Part shown: positions 22,747-35,360 of the stretch, one piece after another
How positions within the stretch are numbered: the first letter of the stretch is position 1
Layout: every line of letters starts with the position of its first letter
Assembly (NCBI RefSeq): GCF_937616625.2
Contig: NC_065576.1
Coordinates: forward strand, 32,638,628-32,702,627
DNA length: 64,000 nucleotides
Source: Mercurialis annua
Taxonomy: Eukaryota; Streptophyta; Magnoliopsida; Malpighiales; Euphorbiaceae
Direction of reading: 5' to 3'
The notes under the pieces: generated by a model
The model's database searches: none
What the model was told of the DNA's origin: nothing
Seen by the model: only the letters and a program-made list of their open reading frames with translations
Program-made: the position numbers and the translations under genes

Positions 22747-25700
22747 TTGATTCGGGGCATTAAGATTGACCTTTTTCTTTATCTTAAAGCATATTTCTTG
22801 TTATTTGGATTGCCGTGTTTGCCTAAACCAAACAACATGTAACACCTATCTTATGTTCGACTAACGTCGCTCCTTTACTTTCCTTCTTAATCTTATTCAT
22901 AATATTTCCTTGTTAGGTTTTATTATTCTTGATAGCCTTTATTGTTGTCTCGCATCCTATAACCTTTCGAGTTTATCGGAGTCTAACGCCATCTTATTTG
23001 ACGTTGCTCATATCTTTCTTCATGTCTATACTTATCTTTTCCTACCAAGTTTTCACTAGGATACTCTGATTGTCCACTTGCTAACTGTTGTCCTTACAGT
23101 TAGGTTTATATGATCTTTCACTTGACAACCTTATTGATATCTTATGGTATATGGGAACACTTTTCTTTTTATACCATCACCTGGCGTTGAATCCCATAAA
23201 ATGAGATTGTTCACTACGCATTCCTTAATGGGTTCCATGTCCATCCTTTATGGCGTACTTTTTGTCTCTTGATCCCTTAATTTTGATCGTTCATATTGGA
23301 TTGGTAACCTTTTTATCAACGTTTGGTGTAATCATTTCCCTTTCCTTATCCATCTCATTTCAATGTACTTGTTGTACATTATACTTTTTGGTTCTTATGA
23401 ACATAAGACTAATGATTTCTTTATCATCGTCCGTTAAAATACTTATCTTCATCCTATTATGTTTCTCGATCATCTTGTACCTCTCATTTTGATATCTCCA
23501 ATATCGACTATCGATAGGAGGTATAACTTCTCCCTCCCTGAATCTATTGACGTATTTGATTCTTGCTCATGCATGCATCCTTATATTCGATTCTTACTGA
23601 TATTCGATGCTATGAAACATTCGTACTGTTTAAAATCATAGGATTTTCTCTTTTGAAAATCACAGTAAGTCCCTTTAGACTATCCACTTTGCGACATTAA
23701 TGGCTTTTTGTTAATCGTTATTGGGGTTTTATTATAGTTTTGATATTATAATTATCATTATTCCTTGACACTTATCGAAGTGTTTTATAGCTAATGCTAT
23801 TCTTTTAGCATTGCTAACCGAATCCTTTTTTCCCCCATTTCAACATCCATTCGTCTCTATCGTTCACCATTTCGATCATATTTTGATACCACGTAGCCCT
23901 TAGGCTCACGGATCAATCTTTCATAGCATTCCTTCTTAATATCGCTTACCATTTTCATGGTAATGGAAACGTAATATAGGGGATTACGTTTCACATCGCA
24001 TATATGTTATGTGTTTTATGCGTTTTATTATTCGATTCTTCTATAAGCAACTACGTTTAGGATAAAGCCTATGTGCGGGTTTCTTAATCTAACACTTTAG
24101 GCTTTCATCTCAATAATATCCATCTTATCAACCAATCACATAATAATAAAATGATATAATTATTTCAATCAGAAATTATATCATACCTGGGGTGCCTACC
24201 TATACCCATCTCTCTCTCGAGTCACGATGCCACGTTTGCATTTTCTAATGCGTCTAATACTACCTTTGCCTCTTTGCACGAGTGCAGGGTTATGCCAAGT
24301 ACTATTGGCATCACATAAATATCCACTCTGGTGGATCTCTAATACTCCGTCATTCTTGGCATAAAAGCCCTCCTGTTACCCAGGGGTTGCTCTTTCGTTG
24401 TTGGTACATGATCTGCGTAGAAACTGTTTTGATATATATATGAGGCGCTTCCACCTTTCATGTTGCCTTACTTGACTGAGCTCCATTTGCCGAAGCACGT
24501 TGAAACAGGAATAACTTATTATGAGATTCCATTTCTCACAATGTCCAGTTTTCATATGCGTTCGGCACATGCATAAGCTATCAAAATGTAGCACGCATCC
24601 TCGCCTCAACCATGTACTTCACAAATAGCAAACAACATTTCATATCTCGATCGATAAATCAAATTTAGAACAAACAATAAATCAATGACAACCAAACTCA
24701 GGTACGACTCTTTTCTATAGCTGCAGTTGTTCCTATGTACTCAATTACCGAGTGGCAGTAGTATCAGTTTGCCCCAAACCATATTAGCAGTAGTAACTGG
24801 ACTAACTGCTGTGATACCGATTTTGTCACGATCCAAAATCTCGAGTCAAGACCGGCTAGGGAATGGGAATGGTAATTCTGAAACCTGTAGCAAGCCTAAA
24901 ATTCACTAAAACATTTTCGCAAAACATCAATCATACATTGGCATTATAGCGAAAGCATATACATATACACATCTTTATACACTAGTAACTTATTGACACA
25001 AAATACATGGGCTTACTATTTACGTATCATGTACATACTAGCTCGATACATACTAGTGTTCAAAACCATATAATCACGGGTATTCACCTTCCGTGTACAA
25101 AACATATATAACTACAAAGACAACAAATAAGAACCGACGTTGTATCAAAATGTTGTACTAGACCACAAATCTGGTCAAACAAGACACTATAGCAGCAACA
25201 ATGGAAGTCTGGACAACACACGTCAAGATTGACTTCCGATCAAAGAATGGACTTCTAGCCAAGTGAGTTATACGTTACTCACCCTATTATCAAAATAGCA
25301 TCGCATTTTGAAAACATTTTATGCAAACACAATCATTTCGTATACATATAATTTCAATCAATTCAAATAGGCAAAATAGGCAATTCATGAAAGTCTTAGT
25401 CTTAGACTTATATTTCTCTAGGTATTTGCCTAGTCTTAACGGAGGTATTGCCTTTTCTGTCCATCACAAATTCTGGAGTAATCACCAGACACAAAATACA
25501 TAATGCCTGGGATAATTAAACCAAGTTCACACTACACAACTTCACAAAACTTCCACACCATACTAAATATACACATTCATAAGCATACCAAGTAACTAAA
25601 ATATAGCTCAAGCGATGATCCATTCAACATAAGCAATAACCATAACAAACATAGTAGTCTAATGTTAAATTCAAACCAAACATATTCACACATTTCCAAT

Positions 25701-25857
25701 CAACATCAAGCTTACAGAAGGATATTCAATTATGCGCATAATTCACATGTCGACCCAAATCGCCTTATAGGCAACCAACATTATGTTATTGGCCCAAATC
25801 GCCATTTAGGCAACCAATAACTGAATTATCACAGTGTTGGCCCAAATCGTCTTATTT
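22747..25857 (-). mobile_element. Gypsy LTR-retrotransposon fragment inside LINE-A
   Basis: Positions 24824-25857 resemble the PBS-proximal part of the LTR at 26052 (TGTCACGATCC, CTAGGGAATGGGAATGG, GTAGCAAGCCTAAAA). Just before it, 24808-24819 reads GCTGTGATACCG, close to the initiator-Met PBS complement found at 33459. The element is therefore on the minus strand, with 22747-24823 as internal sequence next to the PBS. That part is pyrimidine-rich on + and has no conserved protein frame. Both outer ends are missing, no target duplication is visible, and part of LINE-A is lost at the site. Confidence 0.65.
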
Positions 25858-26051
25858 GCCTTTCTTCAGGATAAGCTGCATAAGAAGATTTTCGGATGGA
25901 AGAAGAAATTTCTATTAAAAGCGGGTAGAGAAGTCCTTATCAAGTCTATTGTTCAATCGATTCCGACGTATATTATGAGTTGTTTTGCATTGCCTGATTC
26001 TTTTTGCAAGATATGCAACGCTTAATTTCGATGTTCAAGTGGAGCGGCTTG
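25858..26051 (+). pseudogene. LINE-A ORF2, RT thumb/connection segment
   Basis: FLQDKLHKKIFGWKKKFL, KAGREVLIKS and IPTYIMSCFALP are diagnostic of the region after RT in plant LINE ORF2. A one-base frameshift lies near 26010, after which MQRLISMFKWSG continues in another frame. It ends exactly where the LTR at 26052 begins. The rest of LINE-A was not found beyond the inserted element. Confidence 0.88.
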
Positions 26052-28998
26052 TGTCACGACCCGATTTTCCCCTCGAAACTCGAGCCGAGACCGGCGCTAG
26101 GGAATGGGAATGGTTGTTCCGAAACCCGTAGCAAGCCTAAAACCTCTACAAATTTTTTGCAAATATAAATCTAGATCGTACCTTGCGTACGACCCGTTTT
26201 CAGAGAACACTGTTAAAACATTTTTCCGTTTAATGTGGAAGACACGTTCTGAAAATATTCATATAAGCGAAATCAAGTTTTCAGAAATACTGGTTGAATA
26301 ACCCTAGTTATATTGACCCACTCACATTTCTGAAAACCGGTGCGGTGGTACGGGGACTTAACTCACGTGCCTTGCCTCACAGGCAGCCCTGCCTCAAACC
26401 ACGCATCCGAACAATATGTTTAATAAAATATATCGAAACACTTTTATCTTTCAAAGCGTTGTATCAAACATATTTAAAGCATGCACAGCAGGCACACAAA
26501 CGTAAGGCCAACTAAACTATACACAGTGTCTTTACAGACCAAAGACACGAAGCTTGGCCCACCCGTAGGGGACACCATAAAACACTATATGCCTCTAAAG
26601 TAGCCACCTAGTAGAGTTTGACAAAGTCAGGTTCCTATCAGAGTATATAGTTAAAGGAACCCTGACGTGGCCACAAGCATATCAAACCTATATACACTAT
26701 TGCAATATCTAAGAGTTTAAAGTGTTAGTTACATAACAACAAGATAAGCTTCCCTGATGGAAAAGGGTGGAAGATCGACCAGACCCGGTAGCTAGGTACC
26801 TGAAAATGATAAACAACAACAGAGTCAGAAATATAAATATTTATGAGTGAGTAGATAGGTTTACAATTAAATACCAAAATCGCGTATAGACAAAATATCG
26901 GTATATAAAAATATTACCAGTCCTCGATCCAAATGAAACCCTAATCCTGATACGTTAGAATATTTTTCATATATAATGCATATGCTCAACTCTTGTTTAA
27001 TACAGGATGAGCTGTATACATATGTATCATAGTCATCTTGACTCTGTATAGGGTTGCTGGGCCGAAACTTAAATCACTGCTACCTCAGGACTACCCATTA
27101 GGTTTAAGCCGCTTTACAAGCATCTAGCTTAAAACCTAATCTCAATATGTATGCTTATAATATTTAGCTCTCATCTAGTTCATTAACACCGGTGATCACA
27201 CAGTCCTATTGTTGCCCAATAGATAGCTCGTTTCAATGGATCTTCCTTGGCTAAGTTTCATACTTTGTGCGATTAATAATTGAATACTAATATTCAAAAG
27301 CAAACAAATAAACTCACGAACACCGCTAGGTCTGGAACTTAATCATGTGGTTGAGGTCAGACTGCTAGCTAGCTGGTCGGACTAAACACACAAAGTAAAC
27401 AGGATAAAACACATCAACATATGTTCTCTATTAATTTCTAGGTCCATAAACCCAGTTCTAGGCCAAACATATAATCATATAAACACGTAGCACTTATGGT
27501 CTCTTTTCTTTTAAAACCATATTATAAATTCTCATTTTGAGAAAACGTTTCAACTTCTCTCCAGAAGTTATTTTAGGTATCGCAATACCTAAAGAAAACC
27601 ATTTATAATATAGACCCAATTGTCAAAACAATTCTCAGTCATATACTAAGTATTTAGCAAAACGGATTGCTAAATCTTTAAAACCGTTTAAACGTTGACT
27701 TTAACTCTTTCAAAGTCCGTTATAAACGTTTTACTTTACTTTTAAAATTTCCTATTAAAAGTCTTTAGGTTTAGGTTATAAAACCTTTTCACTTTCTTCC
27801 AAAACAAGTTATCGTTTTAAAACGTTTTCGGATCAACGAAACTATGTCAAGTTCTTAGGGCAAAAAGCCCCAAAAAGTCCCCATTCATCAGCGTCTCAGC
27901 ACGGTGCATGATCGTGCACCTTGGGTGCAGGATCGTGCACCTCAGGGTAGTGCACAATCCTGCACCATTGGTGCATATTCGTGCACCCCACATTGGTGCA
28001 TGGTCGTGCACCTCGGATTGTGCACGTTCGTGCACCTCCAAATGGTGCATGTTCGTGCACCCGAGTGCACAGCCCCGGAAAAGTCGATTTCACGGGCTTT
28101 CCGACGTGCTTTAACCCCGTTTTTTCGCCCCTAACACATATACACATTCCAATATATCCATATTCATGTTCGAAACGTAAAAATAATACGTTTACGTTTG
28201 ATTTGATACTGTAACCGTATATAAACGAATATATATTTGAAATATATCAAAATAAACGTTTAATACGGGTATACTACCTCGATTACTTGAGTAATCGTTG
28301 AAGAAACGGAGATAGAATCGAGAAACGGACGAAGTGGCACGAAACCCTATTCGTCACTGTGCTTCAGAGCTTAAGCAGCTCTATTTTATTTCTTCAGATG
28401 AAGAAATGAAATGTTGGCCTTCATTTGGCTAACAATTAGGTATTTATATAATATTGGTTAAAGTGCAGTTTAGTACTAGCTCAATCATGCACAATAAACT
28501 AACTTCTAAACTAGTCGTCCGTAGTCTAAACAGAAACGATTTTCAAATTTCGTGAAAATTTTACCAAAAATCAAATAAAATATAACAAGAATAAAAATAT
28601 AATTTTTATTCCCATCCGACTTATATTTTATTCTTAATAAATCATTTTCGATTTATTAAGTCTGCATTGACTGCCCTTGATAAAATTTCTACTTCCAAAT
28701 TTTATCAAATTTTTACGATAACCTTTTTAAAATATTTCGCGAATATTAGCACCAAAAATATTCGCTAGAGGCTTATGAATTATTCTGCACCCAATTTATA
28801 AATCCATATTGTCTCCGTTAACTATATAGTTAATCAAATTTAAATTTAAAAAATTTAAATTTGAAATCCTATAGTCATAATATAAGTTTAGGGACACTTG
28901 TAAATTAAATTTATCTTTAAATTTATTTACCTATTCCCGTCTAATAAAATATTAGACACGTGGCTATAATTTGACCCTTAAATTTTCCGGGTATTACA
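26052..28998 (-). repeat. 3' LTR of Tekay-like gag-only element (2.95 kb)
   Basis: On the minus strand it starts TGTAATACCCGGAAAATTT at 28998 and ends GGGTCGTGACA at 26052. These termini are close to those of the Tekay-type LTR at 3530-6328 (TGTAATATCCCG, GTCGTGACA), so the two families are related though the interiors differ. It matches 33476-35360 over 26052 to about 27920. A palindrome cluster lies at 27903-28061. Confidence 0.85.
27903..28061. repeat. seven GGTGCA-N-TGCACC palindromes in LTR U3
   Basis: There are seven 17-18 base near-palindromes about 20-25 bp apart: 27903-27920, about 27925-27942, 27950-27966, 27970-27987, 27995-28012, 28020-28036 and 28044-28061. Typical members read GGTGCATGATCGTGCACC and GTGCACGTTCGTGCACC. 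Arms are conserved and the four central bases vary. The array lies in U3, upstream of the minus-strand transcription direction. Confidence 0.85.
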
Positions 28999-29010
28999 TT
29001 TTCTCCCCCT
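28999..29010 (-). other. polypurine tract of Tekay-like element
   Basis: The minus strand reads AGGGGGAGAAAA directly before the LTR start TGTAATACCC. Confidence 0.75.
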
Positions 29011-31930
29011 TATATAAATTCATCCTCGAATTTACATATAATTTTTTTTTTTTTTACTTATAATACAAACTTCACTTATACTTAATCTCACTTCACGTTT
29101 TATCTCACTTTATACTTTATGCTTTGCAAAGCATAGCACTATCTTGACCGGAATCCTCAATCATATCTTTCTTCCTCGCTGTTGTTCATATCATCTGTTT
29201 AAACTTTCGTTCATTAAACAGATTATCCAGTTTATATACTTCTTCTGATCCTATAATTTGTATAAAATACCTTTTACTCCCTAACTTAGCCTCCTGCAAC
29301 GCATTCCAAGGACTAATCTCTACTCTCTTTTTCGTCAAGCGATCCAAGTAGGTATGTATAAGTTAGCACTATTTAACTTACTCCATGGTTATCGTAAAAC
29401 TAGGTTACCTCTGCTAGCTTTCGATAACTCCACTTTTAGCATACCACCTTTGTCATACATACTCATTTATTATTATTTTTTATTTTTTTTCTTTTGTTTT
29501 CTTTTCAACCTTGGTTATTTATTTTTATTGAGATGACTTTTAGTATGTTTTAAGATTATTGTTTCATAAACTAACTACTCCTTTTTTACACTCCTTACAA
29601 TTCTATACCTTGTATAGAATGTCCTTTATTTCATCCTCAATCTTTAGTAACTTCCTGTTACAGACTGGGTAACTGATCCTCTCTCTTACCGGGATGTGGT
29701 TGAATAGGTGTGGGTATGGTTATAATTCACTATCTCATCATAAAACACCTTTTAACTTCCTTTACAATCAACGCAAAACTATACTTCCATTACTAGTTTT
29801 CGGTATTTTCCAATATTAACTAGACTTCTTAACTTCTTTTCCACATATATAACCTCCTTGTTCACAGCTAACAGTTTTCCTAACTGCACTATAGCTGCTA
29901 CTATCATGTTTAATTAACTGACTATCAACTTTAACTCCATTTTTAAAAAATCTCACGTTAAAAACAAAATGTTTATTATGTATTTTCCACTTTTAGTCGG
30001 CCATGCTTTACGCATTTCTGGCCCGACACACAAAATACATGTACATTAACCAGTCAGCCTAGACTTCATAGTCATAAGGCTCGGTTCTCGGAATTTATCT
30101 TTTGAAATTACTATTTCAATACAGTTTTCGAATTCTTTTTATACATATATGGAACTTATGTTGACAATTCAAGGCTAATTTAAGTTTACACTTATTATCG
30201 TGATCACTTGCACTTTTGGCTCACTGCCAAATTCACGCAAGTTTCACAACATCACCTCCATCATCGAGCACCTTGTATCTCTCCGTTCATCGATCGCAAC
30301 AGTTAAAACTTAGATAACCGTCCTAGGAATATCATATCCCAATATCAAACCGATCTAACGGTTCGATTACTAGTTACTGGGGTTTTATTACACTTTGTTA
30401 GTTTCCAGATAACATCTGAAACTTACTCCTTCGATTCTTTATCTCTTTCTTACCTTGATAACATTTCCATTTATGTTAATCCAAGGTTTATTATACTGTT
30501 TAAGTATATTGTTTATTCATTAAATAATTAATAATTATTTATTAATGAATACCTCATTTGACACGACTTCACAAAATCTGTCAGTCGTTAACATAATTAA
30601 CGACTCTCTCTTTACTCAAATCAGAACTAGTAGTTTAACTACTTGGTTCTGAGAATTATTTTCCTTTTCATCATCTTTCTTTTAATTAATTATTTCGTTG
30701 TTTATTGGTTAAGTGCTGAGGTTCACTCCTCTCAGACTTATGAGTTTTGGTTTATCTAACCACTCGTTTGGATTCAAGAGATATGTCCATTACTGACATC
30801 TGCTCTGTCTGTAAGACCAATCTCAAATCCATTTTAATTAAACACACACGTATGACTTTGTTCACCGACAGTTACTTGAAGTCAAACTAACCGATTTGTG
30901 TTTAACTAAATCCTACTCTCTCTTATCTTAACCGCAATTATCTTCTATTATCTACTCTTGAACTTTTATTTATCATAAAAGTCCATCACTAGACTTACAT
31001 CACAGTCTATCTCAGAGTAAGAATGTAAATTCTCACTTCCTACTCTTCCCAATTCTAATTAGTTTATGATGTTTCGGAATGAAACATTAGAATCCGGATC
31101 TATATTGTTTGTTATGAACAATAAAAATCACAACATCTTATCTCCATTATCTTGTATCCTATCTTGACATTATTACAGAGTTTTCGTTCAAGTACGCTTA
31201 CATTTTAAAACGAATACAATTTGTTTTGTAAACAAATTGTTTCTCAAACCATTCGTTTCAAACATATGTGTATATACGCACATATTCACCCACATATTCA
31301 AATATATGTGTGTACCAGCTGGATTTGTTTTTTAAATTCATCTCTTCAAAATTGTGAATCTAACAATTCATATTTCAAAACTTTTGTACAATTGTGGCTC
31401 AGAGTGATGACATCTTTCATCCCCAAAGAGTTGCAATACAATCCACTTTCTCTTTGATAAACTAATATACATGATGCATTCCCTATCAAAATCATGTTAT
31501 ATAAGTATATGTAATTTAAGTATTCCTTTTTCTATAGTGATTGTTGCAATGTGCATTCATGATGCATCTGAGCACAATAATACATTCTTTTTAAACAAAA
31601 TTGCAATACTCACTCTGTAAGCTTCTTTCAAACTACTTCTCTGTAACATTTCAAGTTTCTTAATCCTAATACTTTATCCTCACATTAGAATTATTATTTC
31701 TTTACATTATTTGGTTGATTATCCATAGTTATTGATTTCTATTTTAAGGATGCAAGTTACTAACATCCCTAACTTATCAATTCACATTTATCATTCATCT
31801 TTTAATGTTTACTTGTATGTGTATTTCTTCTTGTTTAAGGATATAATTTATATCTGTAGTTTATGTTTTTTAATTCTAACGCGAATATTGAAAACATATA
31901 AATAGACCAACTTAAACATTAAACACATAA
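29011..31930. other. non-coding internal region of Tekay-like element
   Basis: This is 2.9 kb of AT-rich, pyrimidine-biased (on +) sequence between the gag remnant and the polypurine tract. Pol would be expected here, but I see no RT, integrase or protease motif in any frame. The composition resembles 22747-24823, suggesting a related family of internal sequences. Confidence 0.65.
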
Positions 31931-32779
31931 CTAAACATTACCTGACGATGATCGCTGAGACGGAAACGCCTCACGAATCATCGGGCCTTTACCTCGCCCT
32001 CCGCGAAATTTTAGTTTTCCCTTATGCTTTCCCCCTCGCGGAAGAAAATAGGGGTTGTAGTGCCTCGCAGGTCCAGAGTTTCCTATCCTAGGAAATGTAG
32101 CAGTAGGTTCTTCGGGTTTGGTGTAATAGTACGGCTGGAGGGGTACATCATTCCTCCTCAACTTACTCTCTATCTGTTTTGCGCGCCCTGCCAGATATGC
32201 CACAGAATCAGACTTTACCGCCTTGAGTTCCTCAAACTCAGGCCCCAAACCTTTGACGTATCTACTTGCAACTTCCTCACCATCACAAACTAACTCAGGT
32301 ACTTCTTCGCATTAACGCATAAACTCGATAGTGTATGCCTCCACATTCAAATCTTCTCTAGTATACTTGTACATATAATCCCTCAGCCTATCCAGAGTTT
32401 AGTTCTCTTGCATCTCCCACTCGCTCACATACTCCCACGACTGACTCGGCGAGTGTCTTATTTGCTGTTGAACCCTCCTTAGATGGTCCACCTCAGCTAA
32501 GAACTCTTTTACCTTAAATCCCAGATAAGTCGATGTAGCAGTCGATTCAGACACAGAGCTATGGCTATTTCCAGTACTTTTTATATCCTCATTCAAAATT
32601 CTCTCTAATTCCTCCACTCCAATAGCATCCTCCCATATGTCCATGTCACATGCTGATGTTGAGTCAACAGCCTCTAGGGGCTCAAATGTATCAGGTATAA
32701 CAGGCAAACCTGGTACATTATGTGGATCAGACCCCACATGTGTATGAGCTCTACTTGGCCCAGACATACTGAAACACAT
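31931..32779 (-). pseudogene. gag: Gag-like ORF of Tekay-like element, two stop codons
   Basis: A single minus-strand frame runs from the ATG at 32779 (or MSGPSRAHTH five codons on) to 31931, about 283 codons. TAA codons interrupt it at 32399-32401 and 32312-32314. The middle reads LDRLRDYMYKYTREDL, EAYTIEFMR, CEEVPELVCDGEEVAS, RYVKGLGPEFEELKAV and DSVAYLAGRAKQIE, which fits the retrotransposon Gag capsid region. The C-terminus is basic and Gly/Arg-rich (GGKHKGKLKFRGGRGKG) with no zinc knuckle before the end. It is probably a Tekay-type gag whose pol was lost. Confidence 0.75.
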
Positions 32780-32914
32780 GAAATTTCAGCATAAATACCA
32801 TATGTAATAGTTATAGAAAAATCACATTTTTCATATAACAAGTATAAACTATTAAACCCATATAAGCAAAACACATAGCAATCAAACACAATTCAGAGAA
32901 AATCTAACTATTTT

Positions 32915-33235
32915 CTCGAACAAAAATTTAGAGGAAATCTTCGCTTTGTCCTGTATTCAAACAAAACCATCCTCCTCGAATACTGGTCATCTGTTCTGAC
33001 CATTCCGCTCCATGATGGTAACTAGTTTCCAACTTAGGAACATCTCACATGCTCCATAAGTTGTAACATGTCTCGAACACAAGAATTTAGAGGAAATTTT
33101 TGCTTTGTCCTGTATTGAAACAGAACCATTCTCCTCGAATACTGGTCATCTGTTCTGACCATTATGCTCCATGATGGTAACGTGTTTCCAACTTAGGAAC
33201 ATCTCACATGTTCCATCAGTTGTAACGTGTCTCGA
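32915..33235. repeat. two tandem ~158-bp units in the leader of Tekay-like element
   Basis: The unit starting CTCGAACA-AATTTAGAGGAAAT recurs once with over 90% identity by eye (GAATACTGGTCATCTGTTCT occurs in both). The copies lie between the PBS and the gag start, in the 5' leader of the minus-strand element, so they may affect its RNA leader. Confidence 0.8.
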
Positions 33236-33458
33236 ACACAAGAACAACTCATGTGTTCTTGATCTAAACATCAATACATACTATACACATGTGTAGTTGC
33301 TATCTATAGCTGATTGTATTTAATAACTGACAACTTATCAAGACAAGACTCAAATTCTATGTTGCTACAATAGTTTACTAGGAATCTTTATGACTTCTAG
33401 TACCTCTACTTAACATATATCAGCAACAATACTTCAGACATTCATGTCCTAAAACATT

Positions 33459-33470
33459 GCTCTGATACCA
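33459..33470 (-). other. primer binding site, initiator tRNA-Met
   Basis: The minus strand reads TGGTATCAGAGC, the standard plant retrotransposon PBS for initiator methionine tRNA, five bases from the LTR end. Confidence 0.9.
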
Positions 33471-33475
33471 CCTTT

Positions 33476-35360
33476 TGTCACGACCCGATTTCCCCCTCGA
33501 AACTCGAGCCGAGACCGCTGCTAGGAAATGGGAATGGTTGTTCTGAAACCCGTAGCAAGCCTAAAACCTCTACAAATTTTTCGCAAATATAAATCTAGAT
33601 CGTACCTTGCGTACAAACCGTTTTCAGAAAACACCGTTAAAACATTTTTTCATTTAACGTGGAAGACACGTTCTGAAAAATATTCATATAAGTGAAATCA
33701 CGTTTTCAGAAATGCTGGTTGAATAACCCTAATTATTATTACCCACTCGCATTTCTGAAAACCAGTGTGGTGGTACAAGGACTTAACTCACGTGCCTTGC
33801 CTCACAGGCAGCCCTGCCTCAAACCACGCATCTGAACAATATATTTAATAAAATATATCGAAACACATTTATCTTTCAGAGCGTTATATCAAATATATTT
33901 AAAACATGCACATTATGCACACAAACGTAAGGCCAGCTAAACAATACACAGTGTCTTTACAGACCAAAGACACGAAGCTTGGCCCACCCGAAGGGGACAC
34001 CATAAAACACTATATGCCTATAAAGTAGCCACCTAGTAGAGTTAGACAAAGTCAGGTTCCTATCAGAGTATATAGACAGAGGAACCCTGACGTGGCCACA
34101 AGCATATCAAACCTATATACACTATTGCAGCATCTAAGAGTTTAAAGTGTTATTTACATAACAGCAAGATAAGCTTCCATGATGGAAAAGGGTGGAAGCT
34201 CGACCAAACCCATTAGCTAGGTACCTGAAAATGATAAAAAAACAACAGAGTCAGAAATATAAATATTTCTGAGTGAGTAGATATGTTTACAATTAAATAC
34301 CAAAATCGCGTATAGACAAAATATCAGTATATAAAAATATTACCAGTCCTCGATCCAAATGAAACCCTAATCCTGTTACGTTAGAATATTTTTCATATAT
34401 AATGCATATGCTCAACTCTTGTTTAATACGGGATGAGCTGTATACATATGTATCATAGCCATCTTAACTATGTATAGGGTTGCTGGGCCGAAACTTAAAT
34501 CACTGCCACCTCAGGACTACCCATTAGGTTTAAGCCGCTTTACAAGCATCTAGCTTAAAACCTAATCTCAATATGTATGCTTATAATATTTGCCTCTCAT
34601 CTAGTTCATTAACACCGGTGATCACATAGTCCTATTGTTGCCCAATAGATAGCTCGTTTCAATGGATCTTCCTTGGTTAAGTTTCATACTTAGTGCGATT
34701 TATGGATTTAAAAACAATTGCATACTAATTTTCAAAAGTAAACAAATAAACTCACAAACACTGCTAGGTCTGGAACTTAATCCTGTGGTTGAGGTCAGAC
34801 TGCTGGCTAGCTGGTCGGACTAAACACACAAAGTAAATAGGATAAAACATATCAATATATGTTCTCTATAAATTTCTAGGTCCATAAATCCAATTTTAGG
34901 TCAAACATATAATCATATAAACACGTAGCACTTATGGTCTCTTTTCTTTTAAAACCATATTATAAATTCTCGTTTTGAGAAAACGTTTAAACTTCTCTCT
35001 AGAAGTTATTTTAAGTTTCGCAATACCTAAAGAAAACCATTTATAGTATAAACCCAATTGTCAAAATAATTCTCAGTCATATACTAAGTATTTAGCAAAA
35101 CCGATTGCTAAATCTTTAAAACCGTTTAAACGTTGACTTTAACTCTTTCAAAGTCCGTTATAAACGTTTTACTTTACTTTTAAAATTTCCTTTTAAAATT
35201 CTTTAGGTTTAGGTTATAAAACCTTTTCACTTTCTTCCAAAACAAGTTATCGTTTTAAAACGTTTTCGAATCAATGAAACTACATCAAGTCCTTAGGGCA
35301 AAAAGCCCCGAAAAGTCCCCATCCATCGGCGTCTCGGCACGGTGCACGATCGTGCACCTT
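33476..35360 (-). repeat. 5' LTR of Tekay-like element, U3 truncated
   Basis: It matches 26052 to about 27920 with scattered changes, then stops just after the first palindrome of the U3 array (GGTGCACGATCGTGCACC at 35341-35358, perfect here). About 1.1 kb of U3, including the other six palindromes, is missing. The sequence after 35360 is unrelated. Confidence 0.85.

Larger units (their letters stand above)
26052..35360 (-). mobile_element. Tekay-like LTR retrotransposon with gag only, truncated 5' LTR
   Basis: It lies on the minus strand: 5' LTR 33476-35360 (truncated), PBS for initiator tRNA-Met at 33459-33470, a gag-like pseudogene at 31931-32779, about 2.9 kb without coding sequence, a polypurine tract at 28999-29010 and the 3' LTR at 26052-28998. 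No protease, RT, RNase H or integrase was seen, so it depended on another element for mobility. The 5' LTR lacks about 1.1 kb of U3, so the target duplication cannot be tested. It begins precisely at a LINE-A codon, showing insertion into that LINE. Confidence 0.82.

Noticed and set aside
23250..23641. Hydrophobic + frames within the Gypsy fragment
   Set aside because: They arise from pyrimidine-rich DNA on the strand opposite to the element; no membrane-protein family is recognised.
27903..28061. Regular palindromes that could suggest a CRISPR-like or operator array
   Set aside because: The repeats are divergent at the centre, spacers are 2-10 bp, and the block lies within a plant LTR.
27847..28214. 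Cys/His-rich frames across the palindrome array
   Set aside because: They repeat CT and HAP words only because the GTGCAC palindromes repeat; not a zinc protein.
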